Shown here: positions 56,238 through 63,225 of the stretch, piece after piece
How positions within the stretch are numbered: the stretch's first letter is position 1
How the letters are laid out: every line of letters begins with the position of its first letter
Source: Janthinobacterium lividum
Lineage (GTDB): Bacteria > Pseudomonadota > Gammaproteobacteria > Burkholderiales > Burkholderiaceae_D
Reading direction: 5' to 3'
DNA: 64,000 bases
Assembly (NCBI RefSeq): GCF_011601275.1
Contig: NZ_JAAOLY010000004.1
Span: forward strand, 62,001-126,000
Position numbers and translations under genes: made by a program
The notes under the pieces: model-generated
What the model was told of the DNA's origin: nothing
What the model saw: the letters and a program-made list of their open reading frames with translations, nothing else
Databases searched by the model: none

Positions 56238-56489
56238 TTAACGTACTTTGGACAGGTCCGGCGCCCAGGCCGGCGTGCCCACCAGGCTGGCCGGATTAAT
56301 ACCGCTCAAGCGCAGCCTGGCGTACAGGCGCCCGATGATGGGCGCGCCGGCGCGGTTCTGGATGAAAGTCCAGCCGTTTTGCTGCAGCCATTTGATTTGG
56401 TCGACCTTGCGGCAGCAACCGGAAATGGTTTCGACTTCGTCCATGCTCAGGGTTTCGGACTGGATCGAATTGTCAAAAAGGTTATTCAT
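56238..56489 (-). CDS. DUF4224-type small phage protein
   Basis: The 83-residue product matches the DUF4224 pattern: LSMDEVETISGCCRKVDQIK, then W-L-Q-Q-N-G-W-T-F and APIIGRLYARLRL. These proteins sit next to phage integrases and are suspected to act as recombination directionality or regulatory factors, though this is not proven. The start overlaps the upstream gene by 8 bases, and the integrase gene begins 13 bases downstream, so they are co-transcribed. Confidence 0.8.
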   Translation of the reverse strand: MNNLFDNSIQSETLSMDEVETISGCCRKVDQIKWLQQNGWTFIQNRAGAPIIGRLYARLRLSGINPASLVGTPAWAPDLSKVR

Positions 56490-56658
56490 TGGGTGGCGCT
56501 TTCGTTATGGCGGGTGGCCGTGCCTTGCATTTTCTTGTGGCCAGGGCAAACGCTTCGGCCTCCGTGTATTGCGGTACTTCGACGCCCGGCTTGCGGTAGT
56601 CACGCAGCCGGCAGAATTCTTTGTAATTGATGTCTGCGACTGGCCATTTCACTGTCAT
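56482..56658 (-). CDS. Small protein of unknown function
   Basis: The 58-residue product begins MTVKWPVADINYKEFCRLRD and is basic overall. It has no recognisable domain. The ATG is chosen because it overlaps the stop of the preceding gene (ATGA), as for most genes of this operon; a longer frame upstream lacks a ribosome site. Its own stop overlaps the DUF4224 gene. Confidence 0.55.
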   Translation of the reverse strand: MTVKWPVADINYKEFCRLRDYRKPGVEVPQYTEAEAFALATRKCKARPPAITKAPPNE

Positions 56659-56894
56659 GGCTGGCATCCCAGGGCTACAGGCGTGCACTTCACCGCTTCG
56701 ATGGCGCCCAGCGGCACTGCGCGGAACATGCCGGCCCACTGGTGATCCAGTTCGACCCAGGCATGCAGTTCGCCATTACCTACGTCCCGGCGCAAGTCGT
56801 TTACGGTGCCGGCCTGGTAGCCTTCATCGGTATCGAACGTCACGCGGTCGCCACGGACGACTTGCCGCGGCAAATTAGTCAGGGTGTTTAGCAT
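56655..56894 (-). CDS. Small beta-rich protein, paralogue of the gene upstream
   Basis: The 79-residue product starts MLNTLTNLPRQVVRGDRVTF and continues as a short SH3-like beta pattern (D-E-G-Y-Q-A-G-T-V, ELHAWVELDHQWAG). The first 28 residues closely match the start of the next gene upstream in the operon, so one copy arose by partial duplication. It overlaps its neighbours on both sides by a few bases. AAGGAAG precedes the ATG. Function unknown. Confidence 0.65.
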   Translation of the reverse strand: MLNTLTNLPRQVVRGDRVTFDTDEGYQAGTVNDLRRDVGNGELHAWVELDHQWAGMFRAVPLGAIEAVKCTPVALGCQP

Positions 56895-57190
56895 TGCAGG
56901 CTTCCTTTCAGCTTTTGGGCGTACAGAGTGTTCAAAGTTAGGTCGATTTCATGGATGTCTGCATGTGCGGCAGATACATCAGCCTGAAACACACCAGTTT
57001 TTTGGATGCTGCACATTTGGGTAAGCATTTGCTCTATGAGTCCCTCCTTGTGCTCCTGCGCCATACGCCGCCTCTCGTGCAGAACCCGCAGCTTGTTAGC
57101 GATCTGTGCCTGGCAGGCCTCGTCGGTGTCGATCGTCACGCGGTCGCCCAGGGCGATTTGCCGCGGCGAATTGGTTGGGGTGGTCAGCAT
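56888..57190 (-). CDS. Small protein, N-terminal paralogue of its neighbour plus coiled coil
   Basis: The 100-residue product starts MLTTPTNSPRQIALGDRVTI with the same N-terminal module as the gene downstream, then switches to a helical, probably coiled-coil region (LRVLHERRRMAQEHKEGLIE). Its end (K-L-K-G-S-L-Q-C) resembles the end of the gene before it because the next ribosome site is embedded in these codons. The inner ATG with GGAAA upstream is chosen. Function unknown. Confidence 0.65.
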   Translation of the reverse strand: MLTTPTNSPRQIALGDRVTIDTDEACQAQIANKLRVLHERRRMAQEHKEGLIEQMLTQMCSIQKTGVFQADVSAAHADIHEIDLTLNTLYAQKLKGSLQC

Positions 57191-57336
57191 TGCGGATTTC
57201 CTTTCAGTTTGGCGGTAACGCCGCACACGCCGTAGCGGTCGATGGCAGCGTCGATCACGGCGCCGCTGGATGCGGCAACCTCAAAAAATTCAAAGCGTTC
57301 GGTTTGCGTGCGAACGATCACGGCATAGGTGCTCAT
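57184..57336 (-). CDS. Small protein of unknown function after rep
   Basis: The 50-residue product begins MSTYAVIVRTQTERFEFFEV and has a ferredoxin-like beta-alpha pattern. AAGGAAA precedes the ATG, which overlaps the rep stop (ATGA). Its last codons contain the ribosome site of the next gene. No family is recognised. Confidence 0.6.
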   Translation of the reverse strand: MSTYAVIVRTQTERFEFFEVAASSGAVIDAAIDRYGVCGVTAKLKGNPQC

Positions 57337-59171
57337 GTGCCATTTCCTTCTTGGGGTGGGGTGTCGGGGACGATTAGCCGGGGCCACGGGCAGGCGCCTA
57401 CCGCCGCCCAGGCGGCAATCACGGCTGTTTTTGCCTCGTTGGACAGGTCAGGCGCGGGCGCCGCCGGCGGCGTTGCCGGGGCAGGGCGGTCGGGGTGCGT
57501 ACAGTTATTTACACGAGTCCGAGGAACGGCAACCCCAACAGCCAACCCGCGCCCGCCTGTGGCCTGTACCGGCGTCCACGTATGGCGCACGGACTTGAAG
57601 ACCACGCCGATCAGGTCGCTGCAGCGCACGCCGTAGGGCGTGATGCGCTGGGTTTCGCCGTAGCGGCCGATGACGGTCTTTTCATTCTTGGCCAGGGTGA
57701 TGACCAGTTCCTTGCGCGGCACCAGGGCACCGCCCTGGGCGCGCAGGTACTTTGCCCAGCAGGCGCGCTTTTCGCCTTCGATCTTTTGCACGGCGTCCCA
57801 GGCCAGCAGCATGGCCGCCGGCGCTTCGTTGAGCATGTTTTCTTCGATGCGGCGCAGTTCGCGCCACACGGTCACGGGTGCGCCGCCCCATTGCTGGAAT
57901 TGACGTATGCCCCAGCGCGCGGCCCAGGCCTCGACGCGCGCCGAGGGCACCAGTTCGATATCGCCTTCTGTTTCCGGCGTGACCAGATAACCCTCTTTGG
58001 TCTTGTGCTCGGCCACGCCGTCGGTGTTCTTGGCCACATACTTGGCGATGTAGGCGGCGGCGCTGCCCTTAGCCCAGTCGATGCGCTGGACGTCCAGGCG
58101 GCGCTGGAAGGCGCCCGGCTCGCCACGATCCACGCGCCAGGCGTAGCGCTTCATGATGCGGATGGCGCGGCCGGCCACGTCCTGTAGGTATGGCGTCTTG
58201 TATTTTTCGGTGGGGCGCACGAACAGCAGCAGATGCCAGTGCGGGCATCCATCGTGATGCGGCTCAGCGATGCGAAAACCATACAGGCCGATGCCACGGC
58301 GCGCCAGCGCAGAGCGGCACAGGGCCGTCATCTTGCCCAGGTAGGCGTTTGCCTCGCGCGGCGTCGAACCATCGTATTTTTCGTTCGACTTACCGCTGTG
58401 GTGTGTCGAGTGAAAGCGCGACGGGCACGTCCAGGTGATGAAAATGCCTTGGTCACCGCACTCGCGGGCGATCTGTTCGAAGCCGTTCATACGCAGCATC
58501 AGCTCGCCGCGCCGGATAGCCTTGTTGGCCGTGGTTTTTTCCGCCAGCTCGGCGATGCTGAACTGCTGGCCGTGCTCGTTCTGCACCAGCGTGGCTTCCA
58601 GCGCCGCCGCGTTGCGGCGGTTCTGCGCAAGACGGGCCAGCACGGCCTCGGTGCTGGCGTAGGGTTCGCCGCGATAGTTGACGTAGCCCAGGCGGATGTT
58701 GCCAGCCTCAAAGGCACGGCCTACACGCTTGCGCAGTTGGCGGCGCCACCAGCGGGCGTCCACCAGGCGGGCGATGGTGTCGGCCGCCTCGTCAAATTCC
58801 GGCAGTTCGATTCCATACGAGGCACATTCGTCTTCCATGATCTGCAAGGCGTGGGTGTCGGAAATGGCACCCCACAGCATCTTGACGATGCCGGCCGCCG
58901 CGCGTTCGGCTGTGGCCACGATGTCATGATCGCTTTGCGACAAGTCCACGCCGGCGGGCACGTACTGTTCGGCGAACTCGCGCACAAAGCTGGTGGCAAT
59001 GGACTCATAAATTTTGTACCAGGACGACCAGGCCATCTTGGCCAGGGCCGCCGTGATGACGCGGTTGCGCCACTTGAACGGGATGCGGGCCAGCTCGGGC
59101 GCGAATTGCGCGGATCGCAGGAAGGCTTCGTGACGCTGGGCGTCAGGCAGCAGGATTTGTTTAGATAGCAT
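57333..59171 (-). CDS. HUH-type replication initiation endonuclease (phage GpA-like)
   Basis: The 612-residue product resembles phage P2 GpA-type replication proteins, which nick one strand and drive rolling-circle replication. The metal-binding motif is HWH at residues 311-313 in PHHDGCPHWHLLLFV. Two candidate catalytic tyrosines, Tyr374 and Tyr378, lie in AAYIAKYVAKNTDG, the Y-x3-Y arrangement of superfamily I Rep proteins. The N-terminal 240 residues are helical with basic patches. The C-terminal 60 are Pro/Ala-rich. GpA relatives are usually 600-800 residues. It is the largest gene of the element's early operon. Confidence 0.88.
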   Translation of the reverse strand: MLSKQILLPDAQRHEAFLRSAQFAPELARIPFKWRNRVITAALAKMAWSSWYKIYESIATSFVREFAEQYVPAGVDLSQSDHDIVATAERAAAGIVKMLWGAISDTHALQIMEDECASYGIELPEFDEAADTIARLVDARWWRRQLRKRVGRAFEAGNIRLGYVNYRGEPYASTEAVLARLAQNRRNAAALEATLVQNEHGQQFSIAELAEKTTANKAIRRGELMLRMNGFEQIARECGDQGIFITWTCPSRFHSTHHSGKSNEKYDGSTPREANAYLGKMTALCRSALARRGIGLYGFRIAEPHHDGCPHWHLLLFVRPTEKYKTPYLQDVAGRAIRIMKRYAWRVDRGEPGAFQRRLDVQRIDWAKGSAAAYIAKYVAKNTDGVAEHKTKEGYLVTPETEGDIELVPSARVEAWAARWGIRQFQQWGGAPVTVWRELRRIEENMLNEAPAAMLLAWDAVQKIEGEKRACWAKYLRAQGGALVPRKELVITLAKNEKTVIGRYGETQRITPYGVRCSDLIGVVFKSVRHTWTPVQATGGRGLAVGVAVPRTRVNNCTHPDRPAPATPPAAPAPDLSNEAKTAVIAAWAAVGACPWPRLIVPDTPPQEGNGT

Positions 59172-59514
59172 TCAACAGTCTTTCGTACACACGGATAGCG
59201 GCAGAGGTAGCGGCGCGCAGTTCGATGCGCTCTTCCTCGGTAAATGAGTGAATCGGCGATTCCCAGCGGTCGGCGTCCATGCCGGCGGCGATCAGCACGG
59301 AGCGGCGCGCGCCGCGCGGTGACAATCCCCAGGCCTGGGCCATGAAGGGCGCCAGGTTGCGCGGCTTGATGCTGCGTAGCTGGGCCTTTGCCTCGGCGAT
59401 GGCGGCCAGTGCATGCCCGGCGCCTGGCGGTGTCGGCATATCCTTGTCGCGCGCGGCCAGAATTTCGGCGGCAGGCTGGAAGGACAGGTGATTGTCGATA
59501 AGGGACGCCGGCAT
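59161..59514 (-). CDS. Small helical protein of unknown function upstream of rep
   Basis: The 117-residue product is helical, with no membrane segment. It starts MPASLIDNHLSFQPAAEILA, and the middle reads IAEAKAQLRSIKPRNLAPFM. It overlaps the rep start by 11 bases, so the two are coupled. Codon use fits the GC-rich neighbours. No domain is recognised; a role in replication is suggested only by position. Confidence 0.65.
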   Translation of the reverse strand: MPASLIDNHLSFQPAAEILAARDKDMPTPPGAGHALAAIAEAKAQLRSIKPRNLAPFMAQAWGLSPRGARRSVLIAAGMDADRWESPIHSFTEEERIELRAATSAAIRVYERLLNAI

Positions 59515-59517
59515 GGT

Positions 59518-59616
59518 TTAGTCCTTGATAAAGCCAATGGCCCGCAGCACGCCGGGGGCAATGACGATCAGGAGCGACAGCAGCCAAGGGCCGCAGGCTT
59601 TGGCCAGGCGCAGCAT
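59518..59616 (-). CDS. Very small single-helix membrane protein
   Basis: A 32-residue frame starts with an ATG overlapping the upstream stop (ATGA) and ends 3 bases before the next gene. It reads MLRLAKACGPWLLSLL, continues I-V-I-A-P-G-V-L-R-A-I-G-F, and ends in K-D. A basic start and a hydrophobic core of about 18 residues suggest one membrane helix. Tight packing between two coding genes supports it. It could be a phage-type inner-membrane protein; function unknown. Confidence 0.5.
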   Translation of the reverse strand: MLRLAKACGPWLLSLLIVIAPGVLRAIGFIKD

Positions 59617-60017
59617 CAGCGTGCCCCTGCCTTGGAATAATGTTCTGCCCAGTAGGGCAGCGTGTGCGATGCGCCGCTGCCGTGACGGGCACCCGCTTCG
59701 GAGGCAAAAATGTAGTTCACCTCGATGGGCAGCCTGCCGACCAGGGCGCGCTGCTTGGCCGGTGCGAAAAAGCCCGCACGTTCCAGTGCCTGCGCATCGC
59801 TGACGATGAAGGTCAGATTGGCAGCACCGTAGGCGTGATAGGTCTTGGCAATCTCATGGATTTGGACTGTCAGCGCGGCGATGTTGATGCCAGCGCCGGT
59901 TTGCAGCAGGAAGCACGTTGGCGCGACAGGAACAACATAATTTTGCGAGGCTGGGCGGGCCGTGATTGGTGCCGAAGATATGGCGGCTTGATTGGTAACA
60001 TGCAGCGTGGTTTCCAT
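59616..60017 (-). CDS. Protein of unknown function in the element's early operon
   Basis: The 133-residue product starts METTLHVTNQAAISSAPITA. It has a beta-alpha middle (FLLQTGAGINIAALTVQIHE, LTFIVSDAQALERAGF) and a His-rich end (GARHGSGASHTLPYWAEHYS). There is no signal peptide. AAGGAAAA precedes the ATG. It starts 122 bases after the Ogr-like gene. No family recognised. Confidence 0.6.
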   Translation of the reverse strand: METTLHVTNQAAISSAPITARPASQNYVVPVAPTCFLLQTGAGINIAALTVQIHEIAKTYHAYGAANLTFIVSDAQALERAGFFAPAKQRALVGRLPIEVNYIFASEAGARHGSGASHTLPYWAEHYSKAGAR

Positions 60018-60138
60018 CGGTTTTCCTTATTTCAGGTTGAACGAATCCCGCACGCTCAAAAGGGAGCGCTGCAGGGCACAGCAAAAGAGGGGGAGTTACG
60101 GCGGCCGGGCTACGGCGGCGCGAGGATCGGGATAGTCA

Positions 60139-60402
60139 TCAGCAGCCCGCCGTCAGGTCCAGGGCCAGCTGGCTGGTGGCCGCCTTGCGCGCATGCTGGG
60201 ACATCGGGATGCGGATATCCGGCTTGGGCATGGCGGACAGCGAGAGGGTGCGCAGCACTTCCAGGCCTGCCACGAAGGAGTGCCCGCAGTCGGGGTTCTG
60301 GCACATGTAGGTGATTTCCTTGAACATGGCTGACATCGTGCGGCTTTTGACTGCGCGGACGGTGTATTCGCAATGCGGGCAGGGCAGGCCGATGACTCTC
60401 AT
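60139..60402 (-). CDS. Ogr/Delta-like zinc-finger transcriptional activator
   Basis: The 87-residue product has the Ogr/Delta zinc finger: Cys8-x2-Cys11, then 22 residues, Cys34-x4-Cys39 followed by G-H-S-F, exactly the family spacing. In P2 and P4 such proteins switch on late genes through RNA polymerase alpha. In a satellite, this kind of activator can act on its own or on the helper phage's late promoters. The inner ATG overlaps the preceding gene (ATGA) and is followed directly by the family motif. Confidence 0.88.
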   Translation of the reverse strand: MRVIGLPCPHCEYTVRAVKSRTMSAMFKEITYMCQNPDCGHSFVAGLEVLRTLSLSAMPKPDIRIPMSQHARKAATSQLALDLTAGC

Positions 60403-60587
60403 TTCAGCTTTCTTTCCACTTGGTACAGGGCGCGACCGCGACCTGTCATGTTTTTCGACTGTATGCGTAAGCGCGACTTGACGAGCCATTCCGCCGCCTG
60501 ATCGATACTTGCCAGCCCCTGGCGCTGGCGCACGAGTTCCAGCACCGCGCGCTCTTCGTCATTCAGGTGAATTTGATGGTCTGGCAT
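60399..60587 (-). CDS. Small basic protein, possible ribbon-helix-helix type
   Basis: The 62-residue product reads MPDHQIHLNDEERAVLELVR, followed by a second helix (ASIDQAAEWLVKSRLRIQSK) and a basic tail. The strand-helix-helix pattern resembles small RHH DNA-binding proteins. It overlaps the Ogr-like gene by four bases. Assignment is by pattern only. Confidence 0.6.
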   Translation of the reverse strand: MPDHQIHLNDEERAVLELVRQRQGLASIDQAAEWLVKSRLRIQSKNMTGRGRALYQVERKLK

Positions 60588-60624
60588 TTTCTGTAACTTT
60601 AGAGTTGCTCAAAAGTGACTCGGT

Positions 60625-60828
60625 TTAAACGCTGCGACGCTGTACGCTGTCGATGGTGGCGTCATCCAAGGCGATCACGGCCAGGGCTTCACGCATCACG
60701 ATCTGGCGCACCAGCACCGCAAGCTCTTCGCCCTGGTAGTTGGCGATCGAGGAAACGAGCTGATGCTCATAGTCATCGAGGCGCAGCATGACGCGGTGGC
60801 TGCGGATACGTTTTGCATCGGGGTACAT
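60625..60828 (-). CDS. Small putative ribbon-helix-helix DNA-binding protein
   Basis: The 67-residue product has a basic beta-strand-like start (KRIRSHRVMLRLDDYEHQLV) followed by two helices (ELAVLVRQIVMREALAVIAL), consistent with an Arc/CopG fold. AAGGACA precedes the ATG. Such proteins often serve as early regulators or plasmid-type copy control. It lies 10 bases after the next RHH-like gene upstream. Confidence 0.65.
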   Translation of the reverse strand: MYPDAKRIRSHRVMLRLDDYEHQLVSSIANYQGEELAVLVRQIVMREALAVIALDDATIDSVQRRSV

Positions 60829-60838
60829 GACGTTGTCC

Positions 60839-61042
60839 TTAGTGAATGGGTTTGGAAGCGAGTTCGCGTTTGTAATCGGCGAGGCCGCGCAGGATCAGGA
60901 AACGTAGAAACCAGGCACGGGAGCGCTCAAGTTTCTCTGCGTAGCCTTCGACTTCGTCTACCTCGTCAGACGTCAGACGAACGCCAAGAGGCTTAGTCGT
61001 GACGCCCTTGGCAGTGCGCCTCGCTATGGATACGTTTTTCAT
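60839..61042 (-). CDS. First gene of the early operon: small RHH-type protein
   Basis: The 67-residue product has KPLGVRLTSDEVDEVEGYAE and then RSRAWFLRFLILRGLADYKR, a strand-helix-helix pattern of the RHH (CopG/MetJ/Arc) class with a basic N-terminus. It is the promoter-proximal gene of the minus-strand operon and is divergent from the XRE repressor, the place where a Cro-like second regulator is expected. Confidence 0.7.
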   Translation of the reverse strand: MKNVSIARRTAKGVTTKPLGVRLTSDEVDEVEGYAEKLERSRAWFLRFLILRGLADYKRELASKPIH

Positions 61043-61077
61043 AATGTTATGATGTGTAATCGCTACAGGATGGCGTA

Positions 61078-61106
61078 ACTATAGTATGTAAAAACATACT
61101 TGTCAA
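61078..61106 (-). promoter_or_regulatory. Early promoter of the element's minus-strand operon
   Basis: On the minus strand TTGACA and TATAGT are separated by exactly 17 bases. The whole spacer is occupied by the operator dyad, so a repressor bound there would shut the operon. The first gene begins 36 bases downstream of the -10 box. Confidence 0.88.
61083..61100. promoter_or_regulatory. Operator of the XRE repressor
   Basis: AGTATGT and ACATACT form a perfect 7-bp inverted repeat with an AAAA centre. It lies within the promoter spacer, 16 bases before the repressor start codon, so it can control both directions. Confidence 0.82.
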
Positions 61107-61115
61107 CGTAGATGT

Positions 61116-61568
61116 ATGGATAAAAATATTTTTGGTGATAGATTAAGGCAGGAGCGAACACGCTTGGGTCTTACACAAGAAGCGTTCGCGGCAATTGGTG
61201 GCGTGAAGAAACTCGCACAGATTAACTATGAGCAAGGAAAGACCTTACCCGATGCCGGCTATATGGTCGCGCTGGCAGGTATTGGAGTCGACTTGTCGTA
61301 TGTAATGCTTGGCGTACCGGCCAGTAACGCTTTGACTGACGATGAGAACGAGTTGTTAGCTGGGTATCGACGGCTAGATTTGCGAGGGAAGGCCCGCGTG
61401 CTTGGTGTTGTGGAAGGTATTGGAGAGCCGGTAGTTACTCCGCCCTCCAGAACAGTCGAACGCAACACACAAATGGTTTTCCATGGCAAAGTAGGTCAGC
61501 AAATTCATGGGGATATCACGGCTCCCCAAACGATCAACGTTGGGCGCAAAAAAAAATCACCTACGTAA
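61116..61568 (+). CDS. XRE-family (CI-like) transcriptional repressor
   Basis: The 150-residue product has an N-terminal Cro/CI helix-turn-helix (about 8-62, GDRLRQERTRLGLTQEAFAA, INYEQGKTLPDAGYMVALAG). A short linker follows and then a small C-terminal part ending in TQMVFHGKVGQQIHGDI and a basic tail. It lacks the Ser-Lys peptidase domain of lambda CI, so induction by RecA-driven self-cleavage is unlikely. It is divergent from the early operon and has its operator in that promoter. It probably maintains the integrated state. Confidence 0.88.
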   Translation: MDKNIFGDRLRQERTRLGLTQEAFAAIGGVKKLAQINYEQGKTLPDAGYMVALAGIGVDLSYVMLGVPASNALTDDENELLAGYRRLDLRGKARVLGVVEGIGEPVVTPPSRTVERNTQMVFHGKVGQQIHGDITAPQTINVGRKKKSPT

Positions 61569-61593
61569 AGCACGACGGAAAGATAGGCTATCG

Positions 61594-61842
61594 TTGATAT
61601 GGTCAGCAGTTAGGTGGAAAGTTGCAGCTCTAGCCTCTTTGCTCTTTGCGTGTTGCTGGCCGCAATATAGATGTGAAACGATTACTTTCATGGGCAACAA
61701 GTCTGTCAAAAATTCATGTTATTTTGATGGTAAGGCATACACTGTCGGTGTTGTCATTGAGACAGCGCGAGGTATTAAATGCGAGTGTTCCTCAGCAACT
61801 TCTGATGGCCTGCCGACTTGGGTGAGTGGCCGATGGGGTTAG
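61594..61842 (+). CDS. Possible small exported Cys-rich protein
   Basis: From a TTG start the 82-residue product has a hydrophobic N-terminal segment (WKVAALASLLFACCWPQ), then NSCYFDGKAYTVGVVIETAR and KCECSSATSDGLPTWV. The C-Y-x-G-K-x-Y-x2-G pattern with later C-x-C and Trp resembles small DUF1496-like exported proteins. GC content is lower than in the core. The start is uncertain; the open frame extends upstream into the repressor gene. It may be a moron gene, or not translated. Confidence 0.4.
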   Translation: MIWSAVRWKVAALASLLFACCWPQYRCETITFMGNKSVKNSCYFDGKAYTVGVVIETARGIKCECSSATSDGLPTWVSGRWG

Positions 61843-62199
61843 CTACTTGCTCGCCGATGGCAACGCCTGGCATCGGCCAGTATCAGACGTGTCGCACTGG
61901 CGTCTCTGTTACTTTGCCGCTATCAAAATATCCTTGTGACATTATGCGTATTTTTGTGTTGATCTGAATGTTATCCTCCGATTCGTAGCTTGCTGGACGT
62001 TTTGAGCCGGCAGGCGTTTTACGAAGATTGTCAAAAATTAACTTTAATATTTGCGGTAGGCTTGACGCTGTCAGTTCCTTTTCTATCAAATTCAGCGGCG
62101 AAAACTATACCTTTTTCATCTATTGAAAAGCGGCAGTGGATTAGCGTGGTGAAAGCGAATAAAGCTGCTGATGTAATGTTGTTTTTTAAAAAAAACTAG
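61843..62199. other. AT-rich gap before the nuclease gene, no confident gene
   Basis: The 357 bases contain a short plus-strand frame ending exactly before the nuclease start (from TTG at 61990) and a short minus-strand frame (61883-62089, TTG start). Neither has a ribosome site or clear protein character. The region probably holds the promoter for the cargo genes. It may also contain the remnant of a lost gene. Confidence 0.4.
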
Positions 62200-63216
62200 G
62201 TGCGAAGAATAAATATCGGGTTTGATGTGAATAAAAAAACACTAAATATAGTATGGTGGAATGCAAATAATTTATTTCATTTCGATTCAAAAAAAAAGGG
62301 AAAGAATCGATGGCCTGCTAACGAAGATTATTACAAAGCGAAATGTCAACGTGTTGATGATGCCATATCTGAAATAAGAAAGCAGTATCAAAAAATTGAT
62401 ATATTATGCCTTTGCGAGATAACAAAAAAAGCTGCTGAGGAATTGAGGGATAGATTATTTCCGGGTTTTGGTGTTATTTCATTGGATGTGAAGAGTGATG
62501 AGCCAACTTTGCAGGTTGCGATGATATTTCCACCTGACTCTGATTATGTGAAATATCAGGAGCAGTTGCCTATTGTTGTTCCTAATGTGCCCTCGGGAAC
62601 TCGGCCTATGGCAGTCTTGGAAATTATGATTGGAAAACATCGTTTAAGAGTTATCGCCTGCCATTGGCAGGCGCGAATCGATGAGGACGGTTCTGATCGA
62701 GGACGCTTTCGTTCTGCCGATTTCTTGAGTACATATAGTTTTGATTTTATAAGTCAGGACCAAGATTTTCATGACATTGTGATTGTTGGGGATTTGAATG
62801 AGGAACCATATGAACCAAACTTAGGTGTTTTGAATGCTCATAGGCATCGAGGGCGCTCGCTTAAGAAATTTCATTGGACTGATCATAATGTAAAGCGCGT
62901 CCATCTATATAATTCTTCTTGGCGTCTTCTTGGAGAAAAGCATCCTATTACATCACCTGAAATTTTGCACGGTTCGGAACACTCTGCTGGCACTTATTAT
63001 TGGGAAGCGAAGCATACTTGGCACCACTTTGATCACGCTATTGTGAGTGGTGGCTTATTAAGGGATAAAATTCCTTTTTTAGATGAGGGAGAGGCGTGCA
63101 TTCTCTCTCTTCCTTCTTTGCTGACTGAAGGTTTTCCTATTAAATTTTCTTGTGAAAATGGGAAGTATAGTGGATTGTCGGATCACTTACCGATTTTTTT
63201 AAAAATTAATATTTGA
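62200..63216 (+). CDS. Endonuclease/exonuclease/phosphatase-family protein (cargo nuclease candidate)
   Basis: The 338-residue product has the full set of EEP-fold catalytic motifs in order: Asn21/Asn23 in IVWWNANNLF, Glu73 in ILCLCEI, His155 in VIACHWQARI, Asp198 and Asn200 in VIVGDLNEEP, Asp278-His279 in HHFDHAIVSG and Asp328-His329 in GLSDHLPIFL. This metal-dependent fold cleaves DNA, RNA or phosphoesters. No signal peptide is seen. It is AT-rich and uses codons unlike the core, so it was acquired. The GTG at 62200 and another at 62227 are both possible starts. It starts a two-gene unit with the next gene. Confidence 0.85.
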   Translation: MRRINIGFDVNKKTLNIVWWNANNLFHFDSKKKGKNRWPANEDYYKAKCQRVDDAISEIRKQYQKIDILCLCEITKKAAEELRDRLFPGFGVISLDVKSDEPTLQVAMIFPPDSDYVKYQEQLPIVVPNVPSGTRPMAVLEIMIGKHRLRVIACHWQARIDEDGSDRGRFRSADFLSTYSFDFISQDQDFHDIVIVGDLNEEPYEPNLGVLNAHRHRGRSLKKFHWTDHNVKRVHLYNSSWRLLGEKHPITSPEILHGSEHSAGTYYWEAKHTWHHFDHAIVSGGLLRDKIPFLDEGEACILSLPSLLTEGFPIKFSCENGKYSGLSDHLPIFLKINI

Positions 63217-63225
63217 GGAATTTTT

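Noticed and set aside
61883-62089. 68-codon minus-strand frame before the nuclease gene
   Set aside because: It needs a TTG start with no ribosome site, and no family features support it.
61990-62199. 69-codon plus-strand frame ending directly before the nuclease start
   Set aside because: TTG start without ribosome site; could be a gene remnant but cannot be supported.
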